Part shown: piece by piece, positions 1 through 14,340 of the stretch
Numbering within the stretch: position 1 is the first letter of the stretch
How the letters are laid out: every line of letters starts with the position of its first letter
Position numbers and translations under genes: made by a program
Source: Symsagittifera roscoffensis
Lineage: Eukaryota > Xenacoelomorpha > Acoela > Convolutidae
NCBI RefSeq assembly: GCF_963678635.1
Contig: NW_026971618.1
Location: 1 to 64,000, forward strand
Direction of reading: 5' to 3'
Length of the DNA: 64,000 bases
Notes under the pieces: generated by a model
Seen by the model: the letters and a program-made list of their open reading frames with translations, nothing else
The model's database searches: none
What the model was told of the DNA's origin: nothing

Positions 1-650
1 AGGCAATAATGCCCTAATTTGTTTAGTGCTTCACTTTACATAGCATTTCGAAATCAATCTGATTTTTTTTCATTTTTACTTCATAAAAAACAGCAAGGGT
101 AGTCTAATTTTCGTGGCTTTGCGCTCAGACGAACTTTCTTGTTACCTTCATAAAAACCAGTAGCAATGCAGCGGGCACTACCTTTTGCCTCGCTTTCTAA
201 GCTTTTCACAGGATATTTTTCGAACTTGTTCGATAATATACCTTTTTTTAATTTGATTTTTTAATCGAGTTCGATGGTTTTTGAACCGGTTAAATAGAAA
301 AAAAAGCTCGCTCAAATTTTCAAATTGTCAGTCTATGCAAAACTGAGGTTAATTGAGTTGTCGCTTGTCTCCACTTTTTCTCCTGATTTGCAAAACTCAG
401 CTTAGCTGTTGTGTATAATCTGCTTCCAGTGTATTGTTAAAAAACCTTGATTTGATTTCGAATGAGTTTTCAGTCGGAAAAAATTACGGCGACCACTCTG
501 TAATTTTTGGAAATTGAATAACAACTGGAAATTGAAATTGCATTAAGTATCTAAATTTTGTCTGTGTGGCGATGCTCAAACCTCATCAGCTCGACAAAAA
601 ATGCAAGCAAACAAAAATATAGATTTAAATTCCATCAACATATTGTAGAT
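1..650. other. Gene-free AT-rich sequence
   Basis: No coding exon, RNA gene or clear repeat is visible. Reading frames are short and rich in Phe, Lys and Asn, as expected from AT-rich noncoding DNA. Confidence 0.6.
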
Positions 651-654
651 CGTA

Positions 655-1037
655 ATTTCAAAGATTTTGTCAACTTTTTTTGTAGGTCGACTAAATAGAT
701 TTTTCGAGCTCTTCCAAAGCACTACAAAGACCCAGTTTTGCCAAAGGCCAAATTGAAAAAGTTTGAAAAAAGGCCAAAAGGCGTTTTTAGGCATTTTTTG
801 GAAAGTTTTGACCAAAAAAGTTCGTTTTTTTTTCGGCGCGCACTCCCCCCTCTAAATTATTATATATTGGCGACTAAGGCGCCTTTAGAAAAACTTTAGG
901 GTCCGTTACCAAAAATCGATATCTCAAAAAAGTACATAAGGGGACCCTTTGGGTCGGCAGGGGGTCAAATCCCTAAGGGAGGTGAGGCGTCCACCCACCG
1001 TCCCCTACCCCCTACCCCCTAAATCAATCCGCTCCTG
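655..1037 (+). mobile_element. hAT-type MITE remnant, copy 1
   Basis: This stretch aligns by eye along its length to the better preserved copy at 5173-5592. Shared blocks are a 'taggtcgac' box, 'tttttcgagctct', 'tatatattggcg', 'gggtcggcagggggtc' and a C-rich end finishing in 'atccgctcctg'. The right terminal motif is present, but the left terminus cannot be found, so this copy is truncated or diverged on the left. It codes for nothing. Confidence 0.6.
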
Positions 1038-1039
1038 AT

Positions 1040-2755
1040 GTTATATATTCCGCAACTTTTTTCGCAAGTGAGCTTGTAAGGATATTGTTATAAGATGAGT
1101 TAATTGTTTTTTGACACAAGCCAGTGGAAAAATTACGCGTTCATTTAACAGCATGACCTACTTTTAAAGCGCTTTTTAATTTTTTTTGCTCGCGTTAATT
1201 CTATTTATGCGTTTTCAGCAAGTTTTAAGCCAGTTCTAGTTTTTGTGACTGTCTGCGATAAAATTTAGAAAATTTTCATAAACTGCTCGAAAAAACTTTC
1301 CTAAACCTATTTAATTATTTGATTAAGTCCAATTCCTGCATTTAGAAAAAATAAGGTTTATTGAAAATGAATTAATTGAAATTGTCAACGAGTAGCTAAA
1401 TTTTTGGTCATCTATAATACAATAATGAACTTTTTCAATAAAAACTGCTTTTTAAGTTTTAATTAAAAATGGCAGTAAAGATTATTTAATTGGGATGTCG
1501 TTGTTCGAGGTTTTGGAAAAAAATAGTGCAAATTTTATGCTCGGGGTTATTTTTTGCTTCAAGCAATGACTAGTAAAACTAACAAAAAATATATGCTCGG
1601 GCATGCTTATTTGCTGATTACCAACAGTTTCAGAATGAACAAGGATAGCCGGTTATTCTGCAAGTAGCACAGAAGGCTCAGACCATCGTCTTTAATAAAC
1701 AAAATGAATGTCGTTTTTTTTCGGTGTTGTGTGATTAAAAAGATCTTAAAGAAAAGCTAAAGTTTAAGAATTTTTGACATGCTTCGTAAACTACGCAAAA
1801 TGGAAAAAATATATATGTTGAAAATTGACTAGAAAAACAAAAATTCAAAAATTTGATCAATTTGATTTGCAGTTTTTGAATTTTTGAAGTTTTTGATTTC
1901 AAAAAGCGCTAAAATACTCAATGAAACTAGCTTTCCTTAAATTTCATTAAAGACTGAAGCTTACAATTCGTTAAAATAAGCTATTGCAAGCCTATTTATT
2001 TGCTCGAATTAATGCGAAAAGTCAAAAATTTCAAACCAGTTTTTCTTGACACTGGGAAAACTTTTCGAAATTATTGAAGGCCGTTCGAATCACTACTGAA
2101 AGGGTTTGGGTATGAAATATCACTTAACTCTCTCCGAAGATTATTTGAGGTAGCTACTGATTTTGCAAGGAAATGAACACACCGGAATACAAAGTTCCTC
2201 CCCAATTTTTCAAGTGGTCGGAACAGTACCAGTTTTTGACGGAGTAAAATTCACTGGTATCATTGAAAAAAATCATAACGCCGAGTTCAAATAGAGAATA
2301 TATACTGCTTTGTATGTTTTTTTTTTGTAATTTTTGATGGGTACAAAACAGTCAATTTGGTCAATCTAAGAAAAAATTTTAATGCAAAACCTGCTGATTT
2401 CTATTATGGCGTAGCGTAGATGTTGAATTCATTCGGGACAGATTTAAGTCCAAATTGGATTATAGTAAACGATGGCAAAGGTTCAAAAATGGAAAAAACG
2501 TTCTTTCATTGCGATGCCAAACTGTGCACTGGATAGGTGCTCAATTTGGTGTCGGTATGTTCCTAAGCAGAGAAAATTTTTAAATGCGTTCGAAAATGTA
2601 AGATGATTCCACTTACAAACTTTCCGTTGATTCCGCGAACAAATACCTCTTATATGAAACTTGTCGGCACATTATTTCGAATAAAATTAGTTGCTCCGGA
2701 TTCCCAAGCGTAAGTGGATTCCGCAAAGGTTTAGCAAATTCCGGAATATAACAAA
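1040..2755. other. Gene-free AT-rich sequence
   Basis: No coding exon or RNA gene is visible. The sequence is A/T homopolymer-rich with no recognisable repeat. Confidence 0.55.
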
Positions 2756-2759
2756 AAAA

Positions 2760-2834
2760 TTGAGAACTGTGACCCTTAATTTATCACATTTGTTTGACTT
2801 GAAAATTTTTTTATCATAATGTCACAGTTCTCAA
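2760..2834. repeat. Short inverted repeat
   Basis: The 14-base word ttgagaactgtgac (2760-2773) has its exact reverse complement at 2821-2834. A further near copy of the right arm follows at about 2849-2861. The arms could form a hairpin with a loop of about 47 nt. Confidence 0.6.
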
Positions 2835-3107
2835 AAAAAATCACAATGTGACAGTTCTCAAAGTTTTGTCACGATGGGAGCAGTTTTGTTTTTCTCACTT
2901 TGAATTAAGTTATAGATATAGAAAATTTCCGAACAACATCGGGTGTTAAATATATTTAATCATGGAATTAACTTCTGAAGTTTATTTTTAACTCATATCA
3001 TAGTATATCAATATTTTTAATAAGCAAAAATAAGTTCAATTGGCTCTTTCAACTAGTCTTTTGCTTAAAAATAATGACCAGTTTTGAGAAAAAATGTAAT
3101 AAAAATG

Positions 3108-3210
3108 GTCGAGTTTATATAATAGAGTTTATATTAGAGTTTATCTGTGTATTAGAGTTTATCTATGTACTAGAGTTTATCTATACATTAGAGTTTATCT
3201 ATGTTTCAGA
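3108..3210 (+). repeat. Minisatellite, about 20-bp unit
   Basis: Five or so imperfect head-to-tail copies of a unit containing 'agagtttatctatg' are visible. The open frame through the array is a by-product of the repeat and is not taken as a gene. Confidence 0.7.
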
Positions 3211-3931
3211 TTCGACCTTATGTTTATCAATTTCTGCTTTAACTCTGTTTTTCAAGACGATTTTTCCACATCGAAAAAGAAACAATGCACGAGATATTTG
3301 CATCACGAAGAACCGCTTGTTATGGCCCTGTTCAAAAGTACATGCTACTTTTGGTTATACTGCTGGGCTGAGTTACGTTGCTGCCTCACCCTTGAGCAAC
3401 GAGCACGGGCTTCGAACATCCAACCTACCGACTGAGAAGCGTAGACGTAACCACTTCCCTGCTTTTTTCAGTTGCGAAATGAGTGTATTAGTACAAACCT
3501 TCTTTTTTCTAATCTAAGTCGCAAATGTTCAGGCCACTTTTGGGGCACCTTTACAGCTTTCTGATAGCATGTAATTTGACTTCGAATAGTAATAGGTTAA
3601 CACAGTTGATTCATTTTTAATTCAACAAATGAACCGAAAAAATTTTTTTTTTAGAAAACAAAACAATATTGAAAATTCGATTTCATAAATTTTCTAACTC
3701 AATATATCCGGCATTTTTTTGAAATGCATAATTTATACTTAATGTGTTCTATGCTTTGCGATTTGTTACATGCAAAGTTAGTGTGAATGCCTTCAGTTCG
3801 TTATATTCCAAATTTTTACCTGCTAAAATGAGTCTATTTGTATTGGGTGCCACTTTTGCTGAATTGCATTGACAATTTTTAGCATGTGTGGCTGCTTTAT
3901 TCGTGGCTAGTTTTTGTTGCTTTTTAAGATT

Positions 3932-4010
3932 GGGTGGCTGAGCGGTTAGTGCGTGAGCCTCAGTCTCTTGATTGCAGTAGGGAGCAGATTCGAATCTTAC
4001 ATGTAGCCGA
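3932..4010 (+). tRNA. tRNA-like relic (Leu/Ser-type pseudo-tRNA or SINE head)
   Basis: The sequence has a good RNA polymerase III A box (TGGCTGAGCGG, 3935-3945) and B box (GATTCGAATC, 3987-3996) at tRNA spacing, with a 5' GGGTGGCT-like acceptor start. The anticodon arm does not pair cleanly and the acceptor stem is poor, so a functional tRNA is unlikely. A tRNA pseudogene or the head of a tRNA-derived SINE fits better. The anticodon is uncertain. Confidence 0.45.
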
Positions 4011-4088
4011 GTTTTTGCTAATTTGAGGCTTATTTCTACTTTTTCTTATTTACTTTGATAGAGCTGTTTTTTGGCCGTGTTCTCGCAA

Positions 4089-4120
4089 GTGTTTGTGAAG
4101 CGCAGCTTCACCTCTGTGTC
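4089..4120 (+). repeat. 32-bp hairpin repeat, copy 1
   Basis: A 7-bp stem (GTGAAGC/GCTTCAC) around a GCA loop is followed by CTCTGTGTC. A second copy lies at 50617-50648, where two stem pairs are changed on both sides so that pairing is kept. Confidence 0.5.
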
Positions 4121-4719
4121 CATGTAGCATGTATAATTTTTGACCTTATATGGCCGTGGGGTCAAGAAGAAGTTGTCTTTCTTTCTTGACCTATTACAGA
4201 AACACTTTGAACAATTGTTTATTTTTTGCAAAACGGCGTTGGCGATACTATTTATACAATTGAAGAGAGTAGTTTTCAACTCATGATAATTGTGTAAAAT
4301 TGATCTTTTCGAAATTCTTCCGTTCGAAAACAAATATTATTTATATGACCTTACTCTAAGTACGCTTTTAGGCGGAGATCAAAAATCATTCATTTATTAC
4401 TCAAACTCAAAGTAAGTAGATCCGAAAACGAAATCATACTTTTGTGAGAAAAAAAACTGTTCTGATTTCAAATTGTCTGATTTCAAATTGTCTTAAAAAA
4501 TTCAACTTTTTTTTAAAAATAATTGAGAGAGTTTAAACTGAACTTTCTGCAATTTTTTGGGCTTGTCGGATTCACTTGTTTAATTTTTGCGCTAATTTGT
4601 TCAACAGTTGAAAAGAAATAAACCCAAACAAAAAAAAATTTCTACCATTCACGATTATGTTTTAATTTGACTTTAGCTTCAGGCGAACTGAAATTTCCTC
4701 TGAAAATTTTTTTTCGTAT
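4121..4719. other. Intergenic sequence upstream of the cathepsin gene
   Basis: AT-rich sequence with no exon recognised. It should include the promoter of the cathepsin gene, but no TATA box or initiator can be assigned with confidence. Confidence 0.4.
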
Positions 4720-4729
4720 CTGTTTCAGA
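4705..4729 (+). promoter_or_regulatory. 3' splice acceptor just before the cathepsin start codon
   Basis: A T-rich tract runs into TGTTTCAG (4721-4728), which leaves a single base before the ATG at 4730. It is either a spliced-leader trans-splicing acceptor or the end of a 5'UTR intron. Similar acceptors precede the start codons of the other two host genes. Confidence 0.55.
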
Positions 4730-7618
<2,889 letters not shown>

Positions 7619-7676
7619 AAACAAAAAATGATAGGAAATAGAAACAAAAAGGGCTGAAACCCGCCGACTGAAAACG

Positions 7677-7686
7677 AATAAATAAA
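7677..7686 (+). terminator. Overlapping AATAAA polyadenylation signals of the cathepsin gene
   Basis: Two overlapping AATAAA hexamers (7677-7682 and 7681-7686) lie about 60 bases after the TAA stop. This is the expected position for 3' end processing. Confidence 0.75.
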
Positions 7687-7689
7687 GTA

Positions 7690-8195
7690 ACTGGTTTTTC
7701 AAAAATGTAATTTGTGTTGCAATAATGCTGCATTCTGTTTCACTATTTCTGCTTTAAACTCACTGTTAGTATTAGTTTTGATAACTGACTTGAATTGAAC
7801 TTTAACTTCATTGTTTTTTCAAATTGAAGATGCAGAATCAACGGGTATGAGTATTTTGAATAAACATAAGGCAACGATGCGCAATAAAAACAAAACAGAA
7901 ACGGATACCGAGCCACTAACTCATTTTATTTGATTATTGTTCGACTTCGAAAAAAAATGTGGAAAGTGTATGCTTTTTATTCACCTAAATTTTGGCGCTC
8001 ACAATAAGCGACTTTATCAAAAAAAATTAAATTTCATCGAAGATATCGACATCCTAAATTTAGAAAAAGTGCTTCAACTCTTATAAACTTTTGTAAAGCT
8101 CTCGGGGTTTGAATATTGCCAACTTACATACGCTCTGGTCTCTGGACTAACTTTTGCGCACTGCGATTTATGATGCTAAAAACAAAGCACGAATT
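7690..8195. other. Gene-free sequence downstream of cathepsin
   Basis: AT-rich sequence with no exon or RNA gene seen. Confidence 0.5.
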
Positions 8196-8945
8196 ATCCC
8201 GCACCGAGCGCCCCCTGGATCATAATAGATTATGTGGTCATAATATCATAATATGGTCATGACAAAATAATCGATTATAATCCACTAAAAGTGGATTATA
8301 ATCCTAATATTTCTATACCAATAAAATCCCTTATAACAGATTATAATCGACTATAATGAATTTTTTCGAGGAATTCTTCATGAAATTTACAATTTTATAC
8401 AAAGTTATTTCATTTCCTGTTTGGTGCAGTTGCTACGCATTACGTTTCATAAAATGTTACATTTCACTATGAAGAAAAATTTTTGTCTTCTTTTTATTTT
8501 ATCGCATATAACACTTCAATTTACTGTTTTTCAACGCAACCCACCCACCCCCCGTTCATTCCCTCTCAGTTTACCTACCAACCCCCCAATTCACCCCCAC
8601 CGCTTTAGTTGGGGAAGGTAAAAAAAAGCTTCAGGGGGCGAGGGGAATTTCTCCCAATATTTGCAAAATTTTGCAAAAATTATGGAATTTCGTTCTAAAA
8701 TTGTAATGGATAATAATCAATTGTAATGGGTTTTTATTTCAAAAAAAATCTATTAAATTGGATTATCTTGGCAAAAATAATGGATTATAGTCAATTAATT
8801 TAATCGGCAATATAATCAATTTGGCGATGGCAATATAATCAATTTCCAGGTCTGAATTTTACATATGTAATGGCTTATGATGGATTATTTTTGTAGCGTG
8901 AATCGATTATAACCGATTAGAATCTATGAGTTCTCGGTGCGGGAT
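8196..8945. mobile_element. Non-autonomous TIR element with GATTATAATC subterminal repeats
   Basis: The ends are inverted copies of ATCCCGCACCGAG: 8196-8208, and the reverse complement ending at 8945. Both flanks are filled with many copies of GATTATAATC/TAATCNATTATAATC-like words in both orientations. This layout of short TIR plus dense subterminal repeats is typical of hAT-like elements and resembles the hAT at 39518-40997. The core holds only AT-rich and C-rich noncoding DNA. No clear target-site duplication was found. Confidence 0.6.
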
Positions 8946-10387
8946 CCCACACTGCAAAATCGTTCTAAAACTGAGACAAGCAAATGGTTCTATTAATTTC
9001 AAATGACTCCAACTTTTGAACCTGCTATTGTGCAAAATTTAATTGGCAGACGGAGCATAAGGGTTTCAAAACACCAAATTTCTAGCTCGGAAAAATTACA
9101 GCGCGATAATGCGGAAAATTTAATTGTTTTTGATACTATCTTTTGCTAACTAAATTTTTTTTCGTTTTTGATTTTGAAGTATCACAGACAGTTGAAAATG
9201 TCCTCTTAACTAGTTTCGCCATGGTTACCATATCGAGCAGACGAGCAAATATCGCAAAAGACTATTGGCAGTCTTAGTTGTTGCAGAATAACTTTTGATC
9301 TTTGCTAAATCAGTTCTCCAGAATGTTGAGAAATTAAAATAAACAAAAACAAGTTTACTCAATGATTTGCACAGTTATTAGGTTAACTTTCTCAGCAATT
9401 TTTTAGAACTGTTTTGAACCTAGAGTCGACGTTTCAATGAACGCCAAAAAAAAATATTGTTGAAAAATCCTGAATCACATGAACAGTAATAAATCTCTCC
9501 AGACAAGCATTTTAATTTGAGTTTTCTAGGGTTTCTCCGCTTGTCATAAGTTTTTCTTCCAACTCAATTTCAGCACTTTTGTTTGCAGCTAATTGCAGTT
9601 TAATCCGCTTGATCCAATTTTCAACTGTATCTACATTTTTCTGACTTTTCGCAGTTCTTACTCAAGTCGCTAGAATTTGCGGTCCTCTAGTCGGCTTAAG
9701 TACCACAGATCTTCATGACTAAAAAAACTTGAAGCAAACCAATTATTAAGATATAGAAATGTGACAGACGGCCATGCATGCAAAAAATGTTGGAAGTTAG
9801 AAACGAAATTTCGAATGCACTTGTTCTGTTAAACTTGGGCTGAAAAACTATGCAGTTTGAAAATTTATGCTGTTTGAGTCATTTGATCCTTAAACTTTGT
9901 ACGATCAAGATTTAAAAAAAGTTTGATCAACCTAAAGTAGTCGATCTTAATTTGGAGGAAACGAGATTGAGAAGTCAGACTGGTAGCCATTGGCGACGAA
10001 AAAAAATTCATCATTTTCAAATAAACTTCTTATTGCTGAGGATCCTCTGGGAGGCTTATTCTCAATTCAATTAATGCAAAAACAACCAATACAACAACCA
10101 AAAACAACAAAGGTTTAAACTATTTTTGTCATTTGAGCTGAACAAAAGGAAAAATTAAAAAAAAATTAATTGATGCTCTTGTTTTCATTTTAAGAGTCTA
10201 AAAAATTGATTCAATCTTTTTCCTAATTTTATTATCAGAATTCAATAACTGCCATCATATAATACCGACGGACACAAGTCGAAAAAAAATTATTTGGAAA
10301 ATAAGTTGACGCAATTAAGGCCGAATTCTACCCAATGTTTTCGACTCAGAAAAAATAGTCTTGAAAAACTCATAAGAGGCTACTAAA
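8946..10387. other. Gene-free AT-rich sequence
   Basis: No coding exon, RNA gene or repeat family recognised. Confidence 0.5.
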
Positions 10388-10670
10388 ACCCATATCTAAT
10401 ACGCAACTACAACACATTACATTAACTATGGTGTTATTGAAAAGATTACGTTTTCAGTTTTGTTTATTCTGTGAAAAAAGTTCTCTACGGAAAAAAACTC
10501 TAGTACCCGATTGTAAGACCCTTGCGATTAGCAAGATTCTTACAATCGGGTACTAGAGTTTTTTTTCCGTGAAGAACTTTTTTTCACAGACTGAACAAAA
10601 TTGAAATCGTAATCTTTTCAATAACACCATAGTTAGTGTAGTGTGTTGTAGTTGCGTATTAGATATGGGT
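10388..10670. repeat. Near-perfect 283-bp palindrome (foldback element)
   Basis: Arms of about 130 bp run inward from acccatatct at 10388 and end as agatatgggt at 10670. Only scattered mismatches and 1-2 base indels separate the arms. The centre (about 10522-10536) carries its own small hairpin, cttgc-gatta-gcaag. The length and near identity suggest a young foldback MITE. No target duplication is obvious. Confidence 0.85.
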
Positions 10671-13235
10671 TAACATTTTAAAAATTGTTAACTTAATTAA
10701 CAGTTTAAAACAATAGGAACAGATCTTTTTGATACTGCACTACCATTTTTGATTTATTCTATTAGAATGCACTGACAAGAACAATATAAAAATCGCTAGT
10801 GGCGACGCCACTTTTATTCAAAATTTATATCAAAGATCAACCTTTGTGCAATAATGGCCTTACATTATCGTATCTTTATTCATCATGTCCTGAACACATT
10901 TTTAGCCTTTGTTTTTTACTCATTTTCCACTCTGATGAGGCAGATGTGCTTAAAAGTTGAGCCTTAAAGGATAGATGAAAGGTAATTTTGCTCACGAAAA
11001 ACTATTTCTACGGATTAAGGAAAAAGGTTCTTAACGGATAATCGCGTGTTTTAGGTTTTTAGATACCTTTATATAAGGTTGCTAACCCAATTTAGGCAAA
11101 AATAGGCAGCATTTTGATATTGACCCAGAAACAGTAATTTTCATATAAATTGATGCCCTCTAATCACAATTGAAATGGCTACGAACATAGCGACGTTTAA
11201 GAGTACGTTCGTTAGTGTTCTTGGCATTGATTCAATGGCCATAGGACCTAACTCCGCCTCGTCGCGCGTAGCAGTTTTTATAAAAAGAACAATGGACCAA
11301 ACATCTTTATCTAGGATAAGAAAATTCCAAGGGTTTTGAGGATGACGGCTTTTCCATTCTCCTTTCTGTTTGTGAGGTAATCGTCAAATAGTTCTAGGAA
11401 ACAACCCACCACCCAAATTTCACAAATTTTTCTGGGATGTGCATAATGAATATTTTATCAAATGCCGCAAAAAGACTATAGAAAGCACTATTTTCGATTT
11501 TTGATTGATTGAGACGTGAAATGCCTCATATCCTTTTTTTTTAAATCAGAAACGACATTTTTTGTTTAACATGAGCGATTCTGACAAATTCCTATTGAAT
11601 TTTGATAAGCAGTTTAGCAAAGTTCTGTATATATCTATATCTTGATAGATGCATTTTTCATTGACTGTACTCATAGACAATGATGGTAATTGGCAGCTAG
11701 TTTCCAACCTTTCATTCGTCACCTTTTTTGGTGATCATCTGCTTAATTCTAAATGTCTGAGTTTTTTTCTAACTCTCTTGATGACTTTAAGAACGCTCGG
11801 TGGGGTTAACGACATTCCGTTAGTTGACTTTTAGAAAAAAAGATTGGGAGTCTTTCTGCAACCTGAAGTTTTGTCGTATCAAAATTAGCTAGAAATTTAT
11901 CTATGCATATTTTGAAGACACTAAAGTTTTTCACAATAGGATTTTTGCTCTTGCTGTCGATGATTTTAAACTTAATTTTAGGTGAAAAAAAAATTAATTA
12001 TTCAAAGAGAAAATTTAATTGATCATCAACTGCAGAATTGATCTGACTTCCATGAGTCAAGGTCCTAGGTAAAGACTCTGAATTGTCCGAACTGTCAATA
12101 CTGATGCTCTAATATTAACGTTTAAAAGTTGATTCATGTGTTTCGCAAATTTTTTGTCATCAATTACTGTTAAAATTTTCGATTAGTCATCAATTCTTAT
12201 TTGTTTTTGCTTGCAAAAGTTTCTATGTTTTTGATAATGTTTTTAATTTTCCGAGATTTTTGAAGATTTCTATTCATTTTGTAATTTTTGTTAAAACAAA
12301 GTCTGTGAAAAGTTATTGAAACTTTAATATCTCAATTATGTTTTTTAATGAATGCATTGTACACTAATTGATATCACTGGAAAAAATGGGCTATAAAAAG
12401 GGCTTTAGAACTAAAACACTGTGAACCCATCCATGTTATACGATTTGAAAGTATTAATCCATATTTGGTAGGCAAAACACTAACGTTAACAGCTTATAGA
12501 AAAAAATCTGAACAACACCATTTCGGTGCAATTAAGATAAATCGAAGTTACTTAGTGGATGACATTGAAAACATAAAAGCAAACTTCCTTGAATCAAAAT
12601 TTGGAAGTGAATTTTTTGAAAAATTGCATTTCTCAGTTAAATTTCTATTTTTTTTTAGAAGTTGCATATACTGGCTCTGATAGATACACTAACGGAGAAT
12701 TTTAAACCCATTTTCAAGTTTTTACTCTCTTAAAACTTAACTTCAAGAACCTTTTTGGGCAAAATGAACAAAGACTTTTTAGATAATGCTTACATCGACC
12801 AACAGCAAATGATCTGAAGTACGCTAGCTGAATTTCTCATGTTTTCTATTAAAGCAAAAAATCATTTTCAAACGGGTTTGACATCGCCGTTTTTCACCAT
12901 TTGCTTTATATTGATTCCAGCAGTGAGAAGTTATGGAAGCAACAGAGTGTAGGAAAATTGTCATACTGAACAAAGCAAGTTTTTTATTTGAGGAATTGTT
13001 CCTCATCGCTTAACCATTTTTCTAATCAGTTAAAAAAACTGTTCCTTTCCATATGAAAACTTTCAATAGTAAGGAAAACTGAGTTTCCAAGGTTGGGAAT
13101 CATCTGATAAGTGCTTCGAATCAAAAATTGAGACTTTAGTGAGGGTAGATCAGACCATTTCTCGTAGGCCGACCTAGAAATTTTGTTAAAGCTTAAAGCA
13201 AACCTTGTCCAAAATGGAGCCTGGTGACTTAAGGT
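10671..13235. other. Gene-free AT-rich sequence
   Basis: Only short random frames are present. No exon, RNA gene or clear repeat is recognised. Confidence 0.5.
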
Positions 13236-13239
13236 TACG

Positions 13240-14340
13240 TTTTTGTTCCGACATTCGATACGAAAGTAACGGAATATTTGTGCTCGGGTGGGTTTTTTAT
13301 TCTTCAGACAAATTTCGGCTTTTTAACTAGGCATTTTTGACGGAATTGTTTTATATCATTCGAATATTGTTGTCCTGAGCTCAAATTTGAAAAGATATTT
13401 CATCTGTGATCATTTTTTGTAAAATTACGGGTTTTAAAATTTGTTAATTTGGCCAATTTGGGACAATTAACGCGCGATATATTTCGCGCTATTAACGCGT
13501 AAGCGTAGATTTAATCCGTCTTAGAAATCGTTCCAAATTGGTTAAAGGAAGCTTATTTTAAATTTGAAAAAATATATCACCTGTGATTATTTTTCGTAAA
13601 GGTATGAGGGTTTAAAGGTTGCCATATTGGCCAATTTGGTACAATTGAGTTAAGTTTGAGGTGTAACTCATAGAGTAATTTCGGATAAGGTACACCGTCT
13701 GCTCGTCACGCTATCTTATTTTCGGCCGGATAGATTTGTGCAACTTCTTAGTCTAATACCGATCCTAATCTTACTCTTATATCTACTAGTCTCAGGGTGT
13801 TTAACTAGTCTCTGCTAGGCTCAATAGATCTAGAATATACTGGCTTATTGCGATTGCTAAAGTTCTCTTGGAGAGGTAACAAATTTCTAAGTTAAATTCA
13901 AATCTCTCTGGTGCTGAAATTACAAGTAATTTCAGCACTTACAAATAAGTGGGTTATTAGTTAGATGGATCGTGATTGTTTAATATTAAATATTTTATAG
14001 AGATAAAATATCCAATTTATAACCAATAATAAATATAGTTCATATCTGGTTCCACAATTAACGCGCGATATATTTCGCGCTATTAACGCGTAAGCGGAGA
14101 GTTAATCTGTCTTAGAAATCGTTCCAAATTGGTTGAAAGAAGCTTATTTGCCATAATTGATTTGTTACAAGAAGCGAAATCTATTCTATTGTACTTTATA
14201 TGGCGTGTGGGGGGATGATTTTCATAGAAAAATCTTCAAATTTTAGAAAATCTTTTTAAAATTTTATTTAGTTTCATTTTGTATATTGTTTATGTTATTA
14301 CTGCGCCATAAACGTTAAAAGGCAGTGGAAAGTTTCAGGG
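13240..14340 (+). repeat. Dispersed repeat family B, long copy with an internal duplication
   Basis: The block begins 'cgaaagtaacggaatatttgtg' and shares a series of matching segments with 50095-50420. Inside it, a segment of about 95 bp with 'caattaacgcgcgatatatt' occurs twice, at 13464 and 14055. The duplicated part contains a small palindrome (gcgcga...tcgcgc) and two copies of ttaacgcg. It is noncoding. The element class is unknown. Confidence 0.65.

Noticed and set aside
3395-3425. Second possible polymerase III B box (gcttcgaacatcc)
   Set aside because: No partner A box at the right spacing and no tRNA fold.
3074-3517. 147-codon frame on the plus strand
   Set aside because: The first half is the minisatellite read in frame and the rest has no domain. 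It is treated as chance.
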